A stretch of 38,753 nucleotides of DNA. It comes from an uncultured Paracoccaceae bacterium (GTDB lineage: Bacteria > Pseudomonadota > Alphaproteobacteria > Rhizobiales > Rhizobiaceae). The stretch lies in NCBI GenBank assembly GCA_937873685.1, contig CALMYO010000261.1, forward strand, positions 1 through 38,753, given 5' to 3'. A program made the position numbers and the translations under genes. The stretch's first letter is position 1; every line of letters begins with the position of its first letter. A model generated the notes under the pieces. The model was not told the DNA's origin and did not search any database. It saw only the letters and a program-made list of their open reading frames with translations. This document shows positions 8,497 to 17,519 of the stretch, piece by piece.

Positions 8497-9408
8497 TCAC
8501 GCTACCACCTCGTAGCCGGCGGCGGTCATCACCCGCATCAGTTCCTTGTGGCCGATCTGCGCCATCGTCAACGGCGGGTTCGGCTTCGGATCCTGCTCCG
8601 CCTCGACGACGAACCAGCCTTCATAGCCATGGTCGGCGAGCCGCTTGACGATCGCCTCGAAATCGAGGCTGCCGTCGCCCGGCACCGTGAAGGCGCCTTT
8701 GATCACCGCGTCGAGGAAGGAGTCGCGGCTCCAGTCCAGCGCATCGACAACGCTCCGGCGAATGTCCTTGGTGTGGACATGGCTGATGCGTGCATGATGC
8801 CTGTCGATCGCCGCGAGCACGTCGCCGCCTGCGAAGGCCAGATGGCCGGCGTCGAGCAACAGCGGGATGCCCTCGCCCGACGAAGCCATGAAGGCGTCGA
8901 GTTCGTGGGCGAACTGCACAACCGCACCCATGTGGTGATGGTAGGCCAGCGGCACGCCCTGGTCGGCGCACCATTCGCCGAACTGCGTCAGCTTGCGGGC
9001 GTAGGCCTTCATCTCGTCGTCGGAAAGCACCGGCTTGGCGGCCAGCGGTTTGGACTGGTCGCCCTGGATCGAACGCCCGACTTCGCCGTAAACGATGCAG
9101 GGCGCGCCGACCGCCTTGAACAGCGCGATCATTGGCGCGATGCGGTCCTTGTTGACGGCGAGATCGTCCACCGTCAGCGTGCCGGAAAACCAGCCGCCGC
9201 ACAGCGTCACGTCGGCCTTCTTCAGGATCGGCAGCATCTCGGCCGGGTCCGTCGGGAAACGGCGGCCAAGCTCCATGCCGGTGAAGCCGGCCGAGCGCGA
9301 CTGGCGCAGGCATTCCTCCAGGCTGACGTCGTCACTCAGTTGCGGCAGGTCGTCATTCCACCATGCGATGGGCGACATGCCCAGTTTCGCCTTCAACATG
9401 TGCGTCAC
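8497..9408 (-). CDS. iolE: myo-inosose-2 dehydratase
   Basis: A 303-residue TIM-barrel protein (xylose isomerase-like fold). It opens with KAKLGMSPIAWWNDDLPQLSDDVSLEECLRQSRSAGFTGMELGRRFP, the typical IolE N-terminus, and has the metal-site segments YHHHMG, LLLDAGHLAFAGGD and ISHVHTKDIR. IolE dehydrates 2-keto-myo-inositol to the trihydroxycyclohexane-dione, the substrate of IolD. Its ATG overlaps the iolD stop (ATGA), so the two are translationally coupled. In rhizobia these genes normally sit in an iolRCDEB operon; here only D and E are present. Confidence 0.93.
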   Translation of the reverse strand: MTHMLKAKLGMSPIAWWNDDLPQLSDDVSLEECLRQSRSAGFTGMELGRRFPTDPAEMLPILKKADVTLCGGWFSGTLTVDDLAVNKDRIAPMIALFKAVGAPCIVYGEVGRSIQGDQSKPLAAKPVLSDDEMKAYARKLTQFGEWCADQGVPLAYHHHMGAVVQFAHELDAFMASSGEGIPLLLDAGHLAFAGGDVLAAIDRHHARISHVHTKDIRRSVVDALDWSRDSFLDAVIKGAFTVPGDGSLDFEAIVKRLADHGYEGWFVVEAEQDPKPNPPLTMAQIGHKELMRVMTAAGYEVVA

Positions 9409-11255
9409 ACTCCAACGCGTTGCTTCTTGCGGATTTGTTCCTGGTGGGCGCGAGCCTCGCGCACGCTTTCGCGCTCAGAAACCTCCGGCACGCCGACATC
9501 CCAGTCCGCGTCGCCCGGAACCCAGGTGTAGGCGTCGGTGACGATCGACAACACCGTGGTGCGGTCGTTGCCCTTCGCCCATTCCAGCGCGGATTCCAGA
9601 TCCGCCAGGCTTTCGCAATGGCGTGCGGCCGCGCCCATCGATTCGGCGTGCCTTGCGAAATCGACGGCGAACGGTTCCTTCACCCGGCAATCCTTGATCA
9701 GGTTGTTGAACCCCGGCACGCCCTTGAACTGCTGCAAACGGCTGATGACGGCATAACCGCCGTTGTCGCAGACGATGACGATCATCTTGTGGCCCGAAAG
9801 CACGGTCGAATAGATGTCGGAGTTCATCATCATGTAGGTGCCGTCGCCGATCATGACGATCGGAGTCGATTTGCCCTCGTTGGCCATCGCGTTGCCCCAG
9901 CCGGCGGCGATCTCGTAACCCATGGTGGAAAAGCCGAACTCGAGGTCGAAGGTGTTCGGGTTCTTCACCCGCCAGCCTTTCGCCACCTCGCCCGGCAAGC
10001 CGCCGGCCGCGACGATCAGGTTGTCGTCAGGTCCCGCCGCCTTGTTCGTCACGTGGACGACCTGCGCATAGGTTGGAACCGGCTGGTTGGTCGGCGCCTG
10101 CAAGCCGTCCAGCAACGCATCCCACTGCGCAAACATGTCCTTGGCGCGCTTCATGTGGGCTGCGTCGATCTTCCAGTCGCCGAGTGCGGCGTCCAGTTCG
10201 GTCACTGCTTCCAGCGCATCGGCCGTCACGGCGAGCGCGCGGTGCTTCATGGCGTCGAAACGCGCCGCGTTGATGGAAATGAACTTCGCTTCCGGGCTGA
10301 AGGCAGTCCAGGAACCGGTGGTGAAATCCTGCAGCCGGGTGCCGATGGCGAGGATCACATCCGCTTCCTCGGCCAGCGTGTTGCCGGAGGTCGAGCCGAG
10401 GATGCCGACCGGCCCGGCATGGACCGGGTGGTAGTGCGTCAGACCGCCCTTGCCGGCGGTGGTCTCGACAACGGGAATGCTGCGCTTTGCGGCAAACGCG
10501 GCAACCGCCTCTTCGGCCATCGAATAGCGAACCCCGCCGCCGGCGATGATGACCGGCTTTTTCGCGGTTTTCAGCAGCGCCGCCGCCTGGGCGATCCGGT
10601 CGCGGTCCGGACGCGGGCGGGGGATCGACCACACCGTCTCCTCGAAGAAGGCGAGCGGATAATCGAAGGCGAGTTCCTGCGTATCCTGCGGCAGGGCGAT
10701 GAAGGCCGGGCCGCAATCGCCGGGATCGAGCATGGTGGCGATCGCCTGCGGCAGCGAGGAGATGATCTGCGCGGGGTGCGTGATGCGGTCCCAATAGCGC
10801 GTCACCGGCTTGAAGGCGTCATTGACCGTCGTCGTGGGGTTGTTGAAGTTTTCCACCTGTTGCAGCACCGGGTCCGGCAGGCGGTTGGTGAAGGTATCGC
10901 CGGAGATCAGCAGGATCGGAATCCGGTTGGCGTGGGCTGCGGCGGCAGCCGTCACCATGTTGGCCGCGCCGGGACCGATCGACGATGTGGCGATCATGAT
11001 CTGGCGACGGCGCTTCGCCTTGGCATAACCCATCGCGGCCAGCGCCATCGACTGTTCGTTCTGGCCACGCCAGGTCGGCAACCGGTCCTGCACCGCTTCC
11101 AGCGCTTCCGAAAGACAGGTCACGTTGCCATGGCCGAAAATCGCGAAGACGCCGGCAAAGAGCTGCACGCGCTCGCCATCGAGGATCGTGAACTGGTTCA
11201 TCAGATAGCGCACCAGGGCCTGCGCCATGGTCAGCCGCACGGTCTTGCCGCTCAT
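9405..11255 (-). CDS. iolD: 3D-(3,5/4)-trihydroxycyclohexane-1,2-dione hydrolase
   Basis: A 616-residue thiamine diphosphate-dependent enzyme of the acetolactate synthase fold. The N-terminal pyrimidine-binding domain contains LFAGVFAIFGHGNV, and the C-terminal diphosphate-binding motif is MIGDGTYMMMNSDIYSTVLSG with VIVCDNGGYAV after it. IolD opens the ring of the inosose-derived diketone in inositol catabolism. The ATG at 11255 (MSGKTVRLTMAQALVRYLMNQ) has an AGAGGAAAC Shine-Dalgarno and is the family start; the open frame extends another 48 codons upstream but that part is not family-like. It overlaps iolE by four bases. Confidence 0.95.
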   Translation of the reverse strand: MSGKTVRLTMAQALVRYLMNQFTILDGERVQLFAGVFAIFGHGNVTCLSEALEAVQDRLPTWRGQNEQSMALAAMGYAKAKRRRQIMIATSSIGPGAANMVTAAAAAHANRIPILLISGDTFTNRLPDPVLQQVENFNNPTTTVNDAFKPVTRYWDRITHPAQIISSLPQAIATMLDPGDCGPAFIALPQDTQELAFDYPLAFFEETVWSIPRPRPDRDRIAQAAALLKTAKKPVIIAGGGVRYSMAEEAVAAFAAKRSIPVVETTAGKGGLTHYHPVHAGPVGILGSTSGNTLAEEADVILAIGTRLQDFTTGSWTAFSPEAKFISINAARFDAMKHRALAVTADALEAVTELDAALGDWKIDAAHMKRAKDMFAQWDALLDGLQAPTNQPVPTYAQVVHVTNKAAGPDDNLIVAAGGLPGEVAKGWRVKNPNTFDLEFGFSTMGYEIAAGWGNAMANEGKSTPIVMIGDGTYMMMNSDIYSTVLSGHKMIVIVCDNGGYAVISRLQQFKGVPGFNNLIKDCRVKEPFAVDFARHAESMGAAARHCESLADLESALEWAKGNDRTTVLSIVTDAYTWVPGDADWDVGVPEVSERESVREARAHQEQIRKKQRVGV

Positions 11256-11383
11256 GGATGTTTCCTCTCGCATGTCTTTTTGCGTTGCGCGATACTGCGC
11301 CGGAAACCGCCACCGTTGCAACCGTGACGCCGCCGCCCCGCAAGCCGACAATTCGACTAGCAATTCCAAACTCGAAATGCACT

Positions 11384-11397
11384 GGAAAATTTGTTCC
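11384..11397. promoter_or_regulatory. candidate IolR operator (GGAA-N6-TTCC)
   Basis: The exact palindrome GGAA-N6-TTCC, extended to TGGAA-N6-TTCCA, lies in the 241-base region between iolD and the divergent Gfo/Idh/MocA gene. The same motif has been described as the IolR repressor site upstream of Sinorhizobium inositol genes. It is 129 bases from the iolD start and 100 bases from the oxidoreductase start. No iolR gene is in the window, so the regulator is inferred. Confidence 0.55.
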
Positions 11398-11496
11398 ATT
11401 TATCGAAAAACCGGACATGGGCGTTCCACCGCCTTGCCGTGCGCTGCGTTTCGGGTCTAGTTTCCGCCACCGAAACCAGGTCTCGGGAATTTCTCA

Positions 11497-12609
11497 ATGA
11501 AAAAGACGCTTCGGCTGGGCCTTATCGGCGCCGGCTTCATGGGCAAGGCGCATGTCTTCGGCTTTAGCGCCGCGCAACGCGTATTCGATCTGCCCTTCGA
11601 TATCGCCTTCCATACCGTCGCAGATGTGACGATGGCGCAGGCCGAAGCCGCGCGGGTCGCCTTCGGTTTTGCCCATGCGACCGACAATTGGCGCGCGATG
11701 GTCGCCGATCCGCAGATCGACATCGTCGACATCACAACCCCGAACGCCCTGCACAAGGAAATGGCGCTGGCGGCGATCGCTGCGGGCAAGCATGTCTATT
11801 GCGAGAAGCCGCTTGCCCCACTGTCTTCGGATGCGGCGGAAATGGCCGATGCGGCGGAAGCGAAGGGCGTCAAGACGCAAGTCGGTTTCAACTATCTGTG
11901 CAATCCGATGCTTTCGCTCGCCCGCGAGATGATCGCCGCTGGTGAACTCGGCGAGATCCGCAGCTATCGCGGGGTTCATGCCGAAGACTACATGACCGAC
12001 CCTGCCTCGCCCTACACCTTTAGGCACGACCCGGCCGGCGGCGGCGCACTGGCCGATATCGGCAGCCATGCGCTGGCGACAGCCGAATTCCTGCTCGGGC
12101 CGATTACCGAAGTGATGGGCGATTGCATCACCGTCATCGGCAAGAGGCCGGACGGCAAGGGCGGCTCGCGTGACATCGAAGTCGATGACATCGCCCGCGC
12201 CTTTCTGCGCTTCGCCAACGGGGCTACCGGTTCGATCGAGGCGAACTGGGTCGCCACTGGCCGCAAGATGCAGCATGATTTCGAGGTCTACGGCTCGAAA
12301 GGCGCGCTAGTTTTCACGCAGGAGCGGTTCAACGAACTGCATTTCTTCTGCCGCGGAGATGCAAAGGGACGGCAGGGCTTCCGCCGCATCGAGGCCGGAC
12401 CTGACCATGCGCCCTACGGCCGTTTCTGCGTTGCGGCCGGCCACCAACTCGGGTTCAATGACCTCAAAGCGATCGAAGTTGCCGGCTATCTCGACGCTAT
12501 TGCAGGGCGCATGCCCGAACCGTTCAACTTCCGCGCCGGGCTGCACATCCAGGCGCTGGTGGAACGCATCGTGGAATCGTCGCGCGCCGGCGCGTGGCGG
12601 GACGTTTGA
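11497..12609 (+). CDS. Gfo/Idh/MocA family oxidoreductase (IolY-like?)
   Basis: A 370-residue NAD(P)-dependent sugar/cyclitol dehydrogenase. The Rossmann motif GAGFMG is at 11-16, the family signature EKPL at 103-106 (KHVYCEKPLAPLSSDAAEM), and the catalytic-domain segment GGGALADIGSHALATAEFLLG follows near residue 190. Members oxidise inositols, glucose or related polyols. It is transcribed divergently from iolDE across the GGAA-N6-TTCC site, suggesting oxidation of an inositol isomer or derivative, possibly like the rhizobial IolY protein. The exact substrate cannot be assigned. The Shine-Dalgarno is weak. Confidence 0.88.
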   Translation: MKKTLRLGLIGAGFMGKAHVFGFSAAQRVFDLPFDIAFHTVADVTMAQAEAARVAFGFAHATDNWRAMVADPQIDIVDITTPNALHKEMALAAIAAGKHVYCEKPLAPLSSDAAEMADAAEAKGVKTQVGFNYLCNPMLSLAREMIAAGELGEIRSYRGVHAEDYMTDPASPYTFRHDPAGGGALADIGSHALATAEFLLGPITEVMGDCITVIGKRPDGKGGSRDIEVDDIARAFLRFANGATGSIEANWVATGRKMQHDFEVYGSKGALVFTQERFNELHFFCRGDAKGRQGFRRIEAGPDHAPYGRFCVAAGHQLGFNDLKAIEVAGYLDAIAGRMPEPFNFRAGLHIQALVERIVESSRAGAWRDV

Positions 12610-12629
12610 AGAAAACCGGAGAGGAAACA

Positions 12630-13721
12630 ATGGCGAACGAAAACGGACGCAAAGTGCGCTATGCGGTGGTGGGCGCAGGCTGGATCAGCCAGGAGGCGTT
12701 CATGCCGGGCATTCACAGCGCCCCAAACAGCGTCATGACGGCGATCGTTACCGGCAATGTGGAGAAATCGCGCAAGCTCGCCGATTTCCACGGCATCGAA
12801 CACGTCTACACCTACGACCAGTATGACGAGATGCTGCGCGCCGGCGTGGTCGATGCGGTCTATATCGCGTTGCCGAACTCGATGCATGCCGATTTCGCAA
12901 TCCGCGCCGCCAGGGCGGGTGTGCATGCGCTGGTGGAGAAGCCGCTGGCCAAGACCGTTGCCGAAAGCGAGGCGATGATCGCGGCGGCGGCTGAAAACAA
13001 CACCCTGCTGTTGACCGCCTACCGGCTGCACAACGAACCGGGCGCCATCGAGGCGCTGGAGATGATCCGGCGCGGCGAGATCGGCGAACCGCTTTACTAT
13101 ACCTCTGTGTTCTCGTTCCAGAGCGCGCCGGTCAACCACCGCCTGCAGGCCGAACACTGGGGCGGGCCATTGCAGGATATCGGCGTCTATTGCCTCAACG
13201 CGGTGCGCCACGTGTTCGGCAGCGAACCGGTCGAAGTGGTGGCGATGTCCGAAGGCCCGGACAGCGACGCGCGCTTTGCCGAGATCGACGCCCATGTCGG
13301 CGCGATGCTGCGCTTTCCGGGCGGCAAGATGGCGACGTTCTATTGCAGTTTCGGTGCGGGCGAGATCGACAAGTACACCGTTGTCGGCTCCAAGGGCGTC
13401 ATCGAAGTGGAGCAGGCCTTCCGCTTCCAGGCGCCCCGCCGCATCCGGCTGATCAAGGGCGACACGGTCACGGTGCGCGAGTTCCCGTTTGTGGAGGAAT
13501 TCGGTGGCCAGGCCGCCTATTTCTCCAATTGTATAATCAACGGCGAACGCCCCGAAGCCGATGGCGAGGAGGGCCTCGCCGACATGGTGACGATGGTGGC
13601 GATCGAGGAAGCGATCCGCCCCGGCAAGCCGCAGGCGATCAACCTGCCGCCGCGCCCGCGCCACCCGACGCCGGACATGGCGCACGCCCTGCCCCGCAAC
13701 GACCGCCGGCTGCTGCTGTGA
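12630..13721 (+). CDS. Gfo/Idh/MocA family oxidoreductase
   Basis: A 363-residue member of the same superfamily as the preceding gene but clearly a different subgroup. The Rossmann motif is VVGAGWIS (13-20), the EKPL signature lies at 103-106 (ALVEKPLAKTVAESEAM), and HWGGPLQDIGVYCLNAVRHVFG forms the C-terminal domain helix, closest to glucose-fructose oxidoreductase-like proteins. The ATG at 12630 has a GGAGAGGAAAC Shine-Dalgarno and lies 20 bases after the previous stop, so the two dehydrogenases are co-transcribed. The pair may act successively or on epimeric cyclitols; this is inference. Confidence 0.87.
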   Translation: MANENGRKVRYAVVGAGWISQEAFMPGIHSAPNSVMTAIVTGNVEKSRKLADFHGIEHVYTYDQYDEMLRAGVVDAVYIALPNSMHADFAIRAARAGVHALVEKPLAKTVAESEAMIAAAAENNTLLLTAYRLHNEPGAIEALEMIRRGEIGEPLYYTSVFSFQSAPVNHRLQAEHWGGPLQDIGVYCLNAVRHVFGSEPVEVVAMSEGPDSDARFAEIDAHVGAMLRFPGGKMATFYCSFGAGEIDKYTVVGSKGVIEVEQAFRFQAPRRIRLIKGDTVTVREFPFVEEFGGQAAYFSNCIINGERPEADGEEGLADMVTMVAIEEAIRPGKPQAINLPPRPRHPTPDMAHALPRNDRRLLL

Positions 13722-13759
13722 GGCCGACTGCGAAATTTGTCAGCAAAATGCGAAACTTC

Positions 13760-13789
13760 TGATCCGCGGTTGCCGTTCTTGCGTAGCAT
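13760..13789 (+). promoter_or_regulatory. sigma-E (ECF11)-type promoter of the photolyase operon
   Basis: TGATCC (13760-13765), an 18-base spacer, and TAGCAT (13784-13789) match the TGATCC-N18-TAAGA type recognised by sigma-E of Rhodobacter in the singlet-oxygen response. The predicted start near 13797 gives a leader of about 27 bases. An almost identical element lies upstream of the chrR-like gene: both read TGATCCGC at -35 and GCGTAG at -10. Confidence 0.65.
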
Positions 13790-13823
13790 ATGAAAATGCA
13801 TGCAAGACCGGTAACCGAACCGA

Positions 13824-15296
13824 ATGTCCGCCAATTCCGACGACCGTCCAGATACGAAGCAAGATCCGGCGATTGTCTGGTTTCGCAATGATTTGAGGCT
13901 CGACGACAACCCGGCCCTGGTAGCGGCGGTTGAAAGCGGTCGCGAGGTCATTGCGCTTTACGTCCATGACACCCTGTCACCGGACATGCGCTCGCCCGGC
14001 GGGGCAAAGCTGTGGTGGCTGCACCATGCGCTCGATTCGCTCGCCAAATCGCTGGCCGGCAAAGGCGCTCGCCTGCACTTTCGGCGCGGCGCGGCGGCAG
14101 ACATCCTGCGTGAACTGGTCTCGCAGACAGGCGCGGGCTCTGTATTTTGGAACCGTCGTTATGATCCGGCCGGGATTGCCGTCGATGCGGGAATCAAGGC
14201 CGAGTTGAAGGATTCCGGCATCGATTGCCGCAGCTTCGACGGCTTCCTGCTGCACGAACCGACCCGTCTGAAAACCGGCGCCGGCGATCCCTACAAGGTC
14301 TACACCCCGTTCTGGAAGGCGTTTCGTGCTTCTGGCGAACCTCGCGCGCCGTTGGATATCCCCGCCGCTATCAACGGATATACCGGAGACGTCGACAGCG
14401 ACGCCCTTGCAGACTGGGGTTTCCTGCCGACCATGCCGGACTGGGCGGGCGGCATCGCCGCTGAATGGACGCCGGGCGAAGCGGGCGCACATGCACGGCT
14501 GGAGGCCTTTCTCGACGGCGCATCGAAAGGATATCGCGACGGCCGCGACCGGCCCGACCGGATGTCGACTTCGAAGCTTTCGCCGCATCTCGCCGCCGGC
14601 GAGATTTCGCCGCACCGGATATGGGCCGAGGCGGTGAAACGCGCCGGCCATGTTCCCGAACGCGACCTCGAGCACTTCCTCAAGGAAGTCGCGTGGCGCG
14701 AGTTTTCCTGGCACCTGCTGTTTCATTTCCCCGACCTGCCGACGGCGAACTTCAACCGGTCGTTCGACGCCTTTCCGTGGACCGGCAACGACAATGCGTT
14801 GCAGGCATGGCAACGCGGGCTGACGGGCTATCCGATCGTTGACGCTGGCATGCGGCAGCTTTGGCGGACCGGGTGGATGCACAACCGCGTGCGCATGATC
14901 GTCGGCTCTTTCCTGATCAAGGACATGATGATCGACTGGCGACAGGGCGAAGCCTGGTTCTGGGATACGCTGGTCGACGCCGACCCGGCTTCGAATGCGG
15001 CAAGCTGGCAATGGGTGGCGGGATCGGGCGCCGACGCCGCGCCGTATTTCCGCATCTTCAACCCGGTCCTGCAGGGCGAGAAGTTCGATCCTGAGGGCGA
15101 CTATGTGCGCGCCTTCGTACCCGAACTGGCGAAACTCGACAGCCGATTCATTCACAAGCCATGGGAAGCCCCGAAGGAAGCGCTGCGCAAGGCGGGCGTC
15201 GTCCTTGGTGAAAGCTATCCCGCCCCGATCGTCGACCACTCAACCGCCCGGTATCGGGCGCTTGAAGCCTGGCAGGAACTCCGGAGAGCCGCATGA
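13824..15296 (+). CDS. phrB: deoxyribodipyrimidine photolyase
   Basis: A 490-residue class I CPD photolyase. The N-terminal antenna domain starts with AIVWFRNDLRLDDNPAL. The C-terminal FAD domain has TGYPIVDAGMRQLWRTGWMHNRVRMIVGSFLIKDMMIDWRQGE (about 333-375), followed by DADPASNAASWQWVAGSGADAAPYFRIFNP, which carries FAD contacts and tryptophans of the electron-transfer chain. It repairs UV-induced pyrimidine dimers using blue light. The sigma-E-type promoter and the downstream lipid genes place it in a photo-oxidative stress operon, as with phrA of Rhodobacter. Its stop overlaps the next ATG (ATGA). Confidence 0.96.
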   Translation: MSANSDDRPDTKQDPAIVWFRNDLRLDDNPALVAAVESGREVIALYVHDTLSPDMRSPGGAKLWWLHHALDSLAKSLAGKGARLHFRRGAAADILRELVSQTGAGSVFWNRRYDPAGIAVDAGIKAELKDSGIDCRSFDGFLLHEPTRLKTGAGDPYKVYTPFWKAFRASGEPRAPLDIPAAINGYTGDVDSDALADWGFLPTMPDWAGGIAAEWTPGEAGAHARLEAFLDGASKGYRDGRDRPDRMSTSKLSPHLAAGEISPHRIWAEAVKRAGHVPERDLEHFLKEVAWREFSWHLLFHFPDLPTANFNRSFDAFPWTGNDNALQAWQRGLTGYPIVDAGMRQLWRTGWMHNRVRMIVGSFLIKDMMIDWRQGEAWFWDTLVDADPASNAASWQWVAGSGADAAPYFRIFNPVLQGEKFDPEGDYVRAFVPELAKLDSRFIHKPWEAPKEALRKAGVVLGESYPAPIVDHSTARYRALEAWQELRRAA

Positions 15297-16648
15297 GAGC
15301 AGAATTCGACACCACCGGAGCCGGCGCGTTGTTTCGCCCGCGGATGCGGGTAGCCGTCATCGGCAGTGGCGTTTCGGGCGCTTCGGCGGCCTGGGCGCTG
15401 TCGCATCGCCATGATGTCGTGCTCTACGAGGCCGCAGAGCAACCCGGCGGCCATACAGCGACCAAGACAATCGATTATGACGGCACGCCGGTCAGCGTCG
15501 ACACAGGGTTCATCGTGTTCAACACGATCACTTACCCGCTTCTGACGAAGCTGCTGGCGCATCTCGATGTCGCAACCCATGCCTCCTCGATGAGCTTCTC
15601 GCTCTCCCTCGACGACGGCAAGCTGGAATGGTGCGGCGACAATCTGCGCTCCGTTTTCGCACAGAAACGCAACCTCGCTTCGCCGGGCTTCCTCTGGATG
15701 CTGAAGGAGATCCTTCGCTTCAACAGCCAGAGCCTGCGCGACCGCGCCGCCGGCCGGCTGGCCGGGCGCACGATCGGCGAATACCTGTCCTTCGGCGGCT
15801 ATTCGGCCCGCTTTCGCGACGACTACCTGATCCCGATGGCGGCGGCGATCTGGTCGACGCCGCGGGTCGACATGCTGGATTTCCCGGCTGAGACCTTCGT
15901 AACTTTTTTCGAGAACCACCGCCTGCTGCAATTGCGCACGCCGATCTGGCGCACGGTGACCGGCGGATCGCGAAACTATCTCGACAAGCTGCTTGCGCCG
16001 CTCGGTCCGGGCCTGCGCACCGGCGCGCCGGTCGTTTCCGTGCGCCGCGCGCCGGGCAGCGTCTTCGTGCGCGACGCGCATGGCCGCGCCGACCGGTTCG
16101 ACCGGATCGTGCTTGCCGGCCACAGCGATCAGACGCTCGCCTTGCTCGACGATGCGAGCGAGGATGAACGGTCGATCCTGTCGGCGATCGGCTACCGGCC
16201 GAACCGGGTCGTACTGCATCGCGATCCCTCGTTCATGCCGAAGCGTCGAGGCGCCTGGGCGGCTTGGAACTACCATCGCGGCTCGGCACAAGGCGACGAG
16301 GCAAATGTCAGCCTCACCTACTGGATGAACCGGCTGCAGGGCATCGACGAGCGTTTTCCCCTGTTCGTCAGCCTCAATCCGGCGCGCGAACCGGCGACGG
16401 GAACGGTATTCGGCGAATGGACATACGAGCATCCGCAGTTCGACGCGGCTGCGATTGCGGCGCAGAAGCGGCTGCCCACCATCCAGGGGAAACGCGACAC
16501 CTGGTTTGCCGGCGCATGGACCGGTTACGGGTTCCACGAGGACGGTTTGCGCTCCGGCCTCGAGGCGGCGCGCGCGCTGGGCGCGGCGGCGCCCTGGGAT
16601 GAGCCGATGGAGGCGCTTGACGCGCCGATGCTGATCGCGGCGGAATAG
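15293..16648 (+). CDS. FAD-dependent oxidoreductase (amine oxidase/desaturase-like)
   Basis: A 451-residue flavoprotein. The FAD-binding dinucleotide motif is VIGSGVSGASAAWAL (GxGxxG at 24-29) with YEAAEQPGGH after it, and the C-terminal FAD segment is TWFAGAWTGYGFHEDGLRSGLEAAR. It belongs to the NAD(P)-binding/flavin amine oxidase-like group usually found beside DUF1365 and Cfa-like genes. In Rhodobacter and Rhodopseudomonas, genes of this type of neighbourhood take part in methylated and furan fatty acid formation on phospholipids; a desaturase-like role here is inference. The ATG overlaps the photolyase stop; a second in-frame ATG at 15344 is possible. Confidence 0.85.
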   Translation: MRAEFDTTGAGALFRPRMRVAVIGSGVSGASAAWALSHRHDVVLYEAAEQPGGHTATKTIDYDGTPVSVDTGFIVFNTITYPLLTKLLAHLDVATHASSMSFSLSLDDGKLEWCGDNLRSVFAQKRNLASPGFLWMLKEILRFNSQSLRDRAAGRLAGRTIGEYLSFGGYSARFRDDYLIPMAAAIWSTPRVDMLDFPAETFVTFFENHRLLQLRTPIWRTVTGGSRNYLDKLLAPLGPGLRTGAPVVSVRRAPGSVFVRDAHGRADRFDRIVLAGHSDQTLALLDDASEDERSILSAIGYRPNRVVLHRDPSFMPKRRGAWAAWNYHRGSAQGDEANVSLTYWMNRLQGIDERFPLFVSLNPAREPATGTVFGEWTYEHPQFDAAAIAAQKRLPTIQGKRDTWFAGAWTGYGFHEDGLRSGLEAARALGAAAPWDEPMEALDAPMLIAAE

Positions 16649-16652
16649 GGCG

Positions 16653-17519
16653 ATGATCGCAACAGAAACGGCTCCGGCGATCCCGGCCTTTCCGCCGCCC
16701 GGGGAATGCGCGCTGCTTTATCCGGGAACGGTGACGCATGCGCGGCTGCGTCCGTTCGGACACCGCTTTGCCTACCGGGTGTTTTCGCTGCTGATCGATC
16801 TCGACCGGCTGGAAGAAGCAAACCGCAGGTCACTGTTCTTCTCGGTGAACCGCCGCAACCTGCTCGCCTTTCACGAGCGTGACCATCATGGCGGGAATTC
16901 AGCCTCGTTGCGAGTCCATGTCGACGGATTGCTGGCGCAGTCGGGCGCAAAACGCGCGCGGCGCGTTCTGCTGCTTGCTTATCCGCGCGTGTTGAATTTC
17001 GTCTTCAACCCGCTTTCGGTCTATTTCTGCTACGATGACACCGACCGGCTGACGGCGGCGATCTACGAAGTGCGCAACACCTTCGGCGAGCGTCACACCT
17101 ATGTCTGCCCGGTGCAGCCCGGCGAACAGAACGATGCCGGGCTTCGCCAGGAACGCGAAAAGCTGTTTTATGTTTCCCCCTTCATGAGCCTCGATTGCCG
17201 GTACCGCTTCCGCATTCTGCCGCCTGGCGAGCGGGTGCAACTGCGCATCCTTGAAACGGAAGCCGGCGAAGCAACGCTTTCAGCGACCTTCAACGGCCGA
17301 AAGCAGCGCCTGGATAGTAAAAACACCATCAAAAACCTCTTGCGCATGCCGCTGATGACGGCAAAAGTGGTGGCCGGAATTCACTGGGAGGCGCTGAAGC
17401 TCTGGCTGAAGGGGGCGAAGTTCCACTCGAGGCCCGCTCCACCGCCACCGGTCAGCATCGCCAAAGAGGCAGGCAGTGTGCGTGTTTCGCGGGGTGAGGG
17501 GGAGTTTGCATGGGACTAG
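16653..17519 (+). CDS. DUF1365 family protein
   Basis: A 288-residue member of DUF1365. The typical opening is ALLYPGTVTHARLRPFGHRFAYRVFSLLIDLDRL, followed by LLAYPRVLNFVFNPLSVYFCYD and AAIYEVRNTFGERHTY, then the REKLFYVSPFMSLDCRYRFR segment. The biochemical function is not established; genes of this family accompany Cfa-like methyltransferases and flavin oxidoreductases, which suggests work on membrane fatty acids. It starts 4 bases after the flavoprotein stop and overlaps the following methyltransferase by 10 bases, so it is tightly coupled in the operon. Confidence 0.9.
   Translation: MIATETAPAIPAFPPPGECALLYPGTVTHARLRPFGHRFAYRVFSLLIDLDRLEEANRRSLFFSVNRRNLLAFHERDHHGGNSASLRVHVDGLLAQSGAKRARRVLLLAYPRVLNFVFNPLSVYFCYDDTDRLTAAIYEVRNTFGERHTYVCPVQPGEQNDAGLRQEREKLFYVSPFMSLDCRYRFRILPPGERVQLRILETEAGEATLSATFNGRKQRLDSKNTIKNLLRMPLMTAKVVAGIHWEALKLWLKGAKFHSRPAPPPPVSIAKEAGSVRVSRGEGEFAWD

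Noticed and set aside
9363-11327. A 654-codon open frame on the plus strand opposite iolD
   Set aside because: It mirrors the codon structure of iolD in G+C-rich DNA; the composition is Arg/His/Gly-rich and matches no family. The same holds for other long antisense frames, such as 7849-9531 opposite the SDR and iolE, 12486-13685 opposite the second dehydrogenase, and 3150-4193 opposite gyrA.
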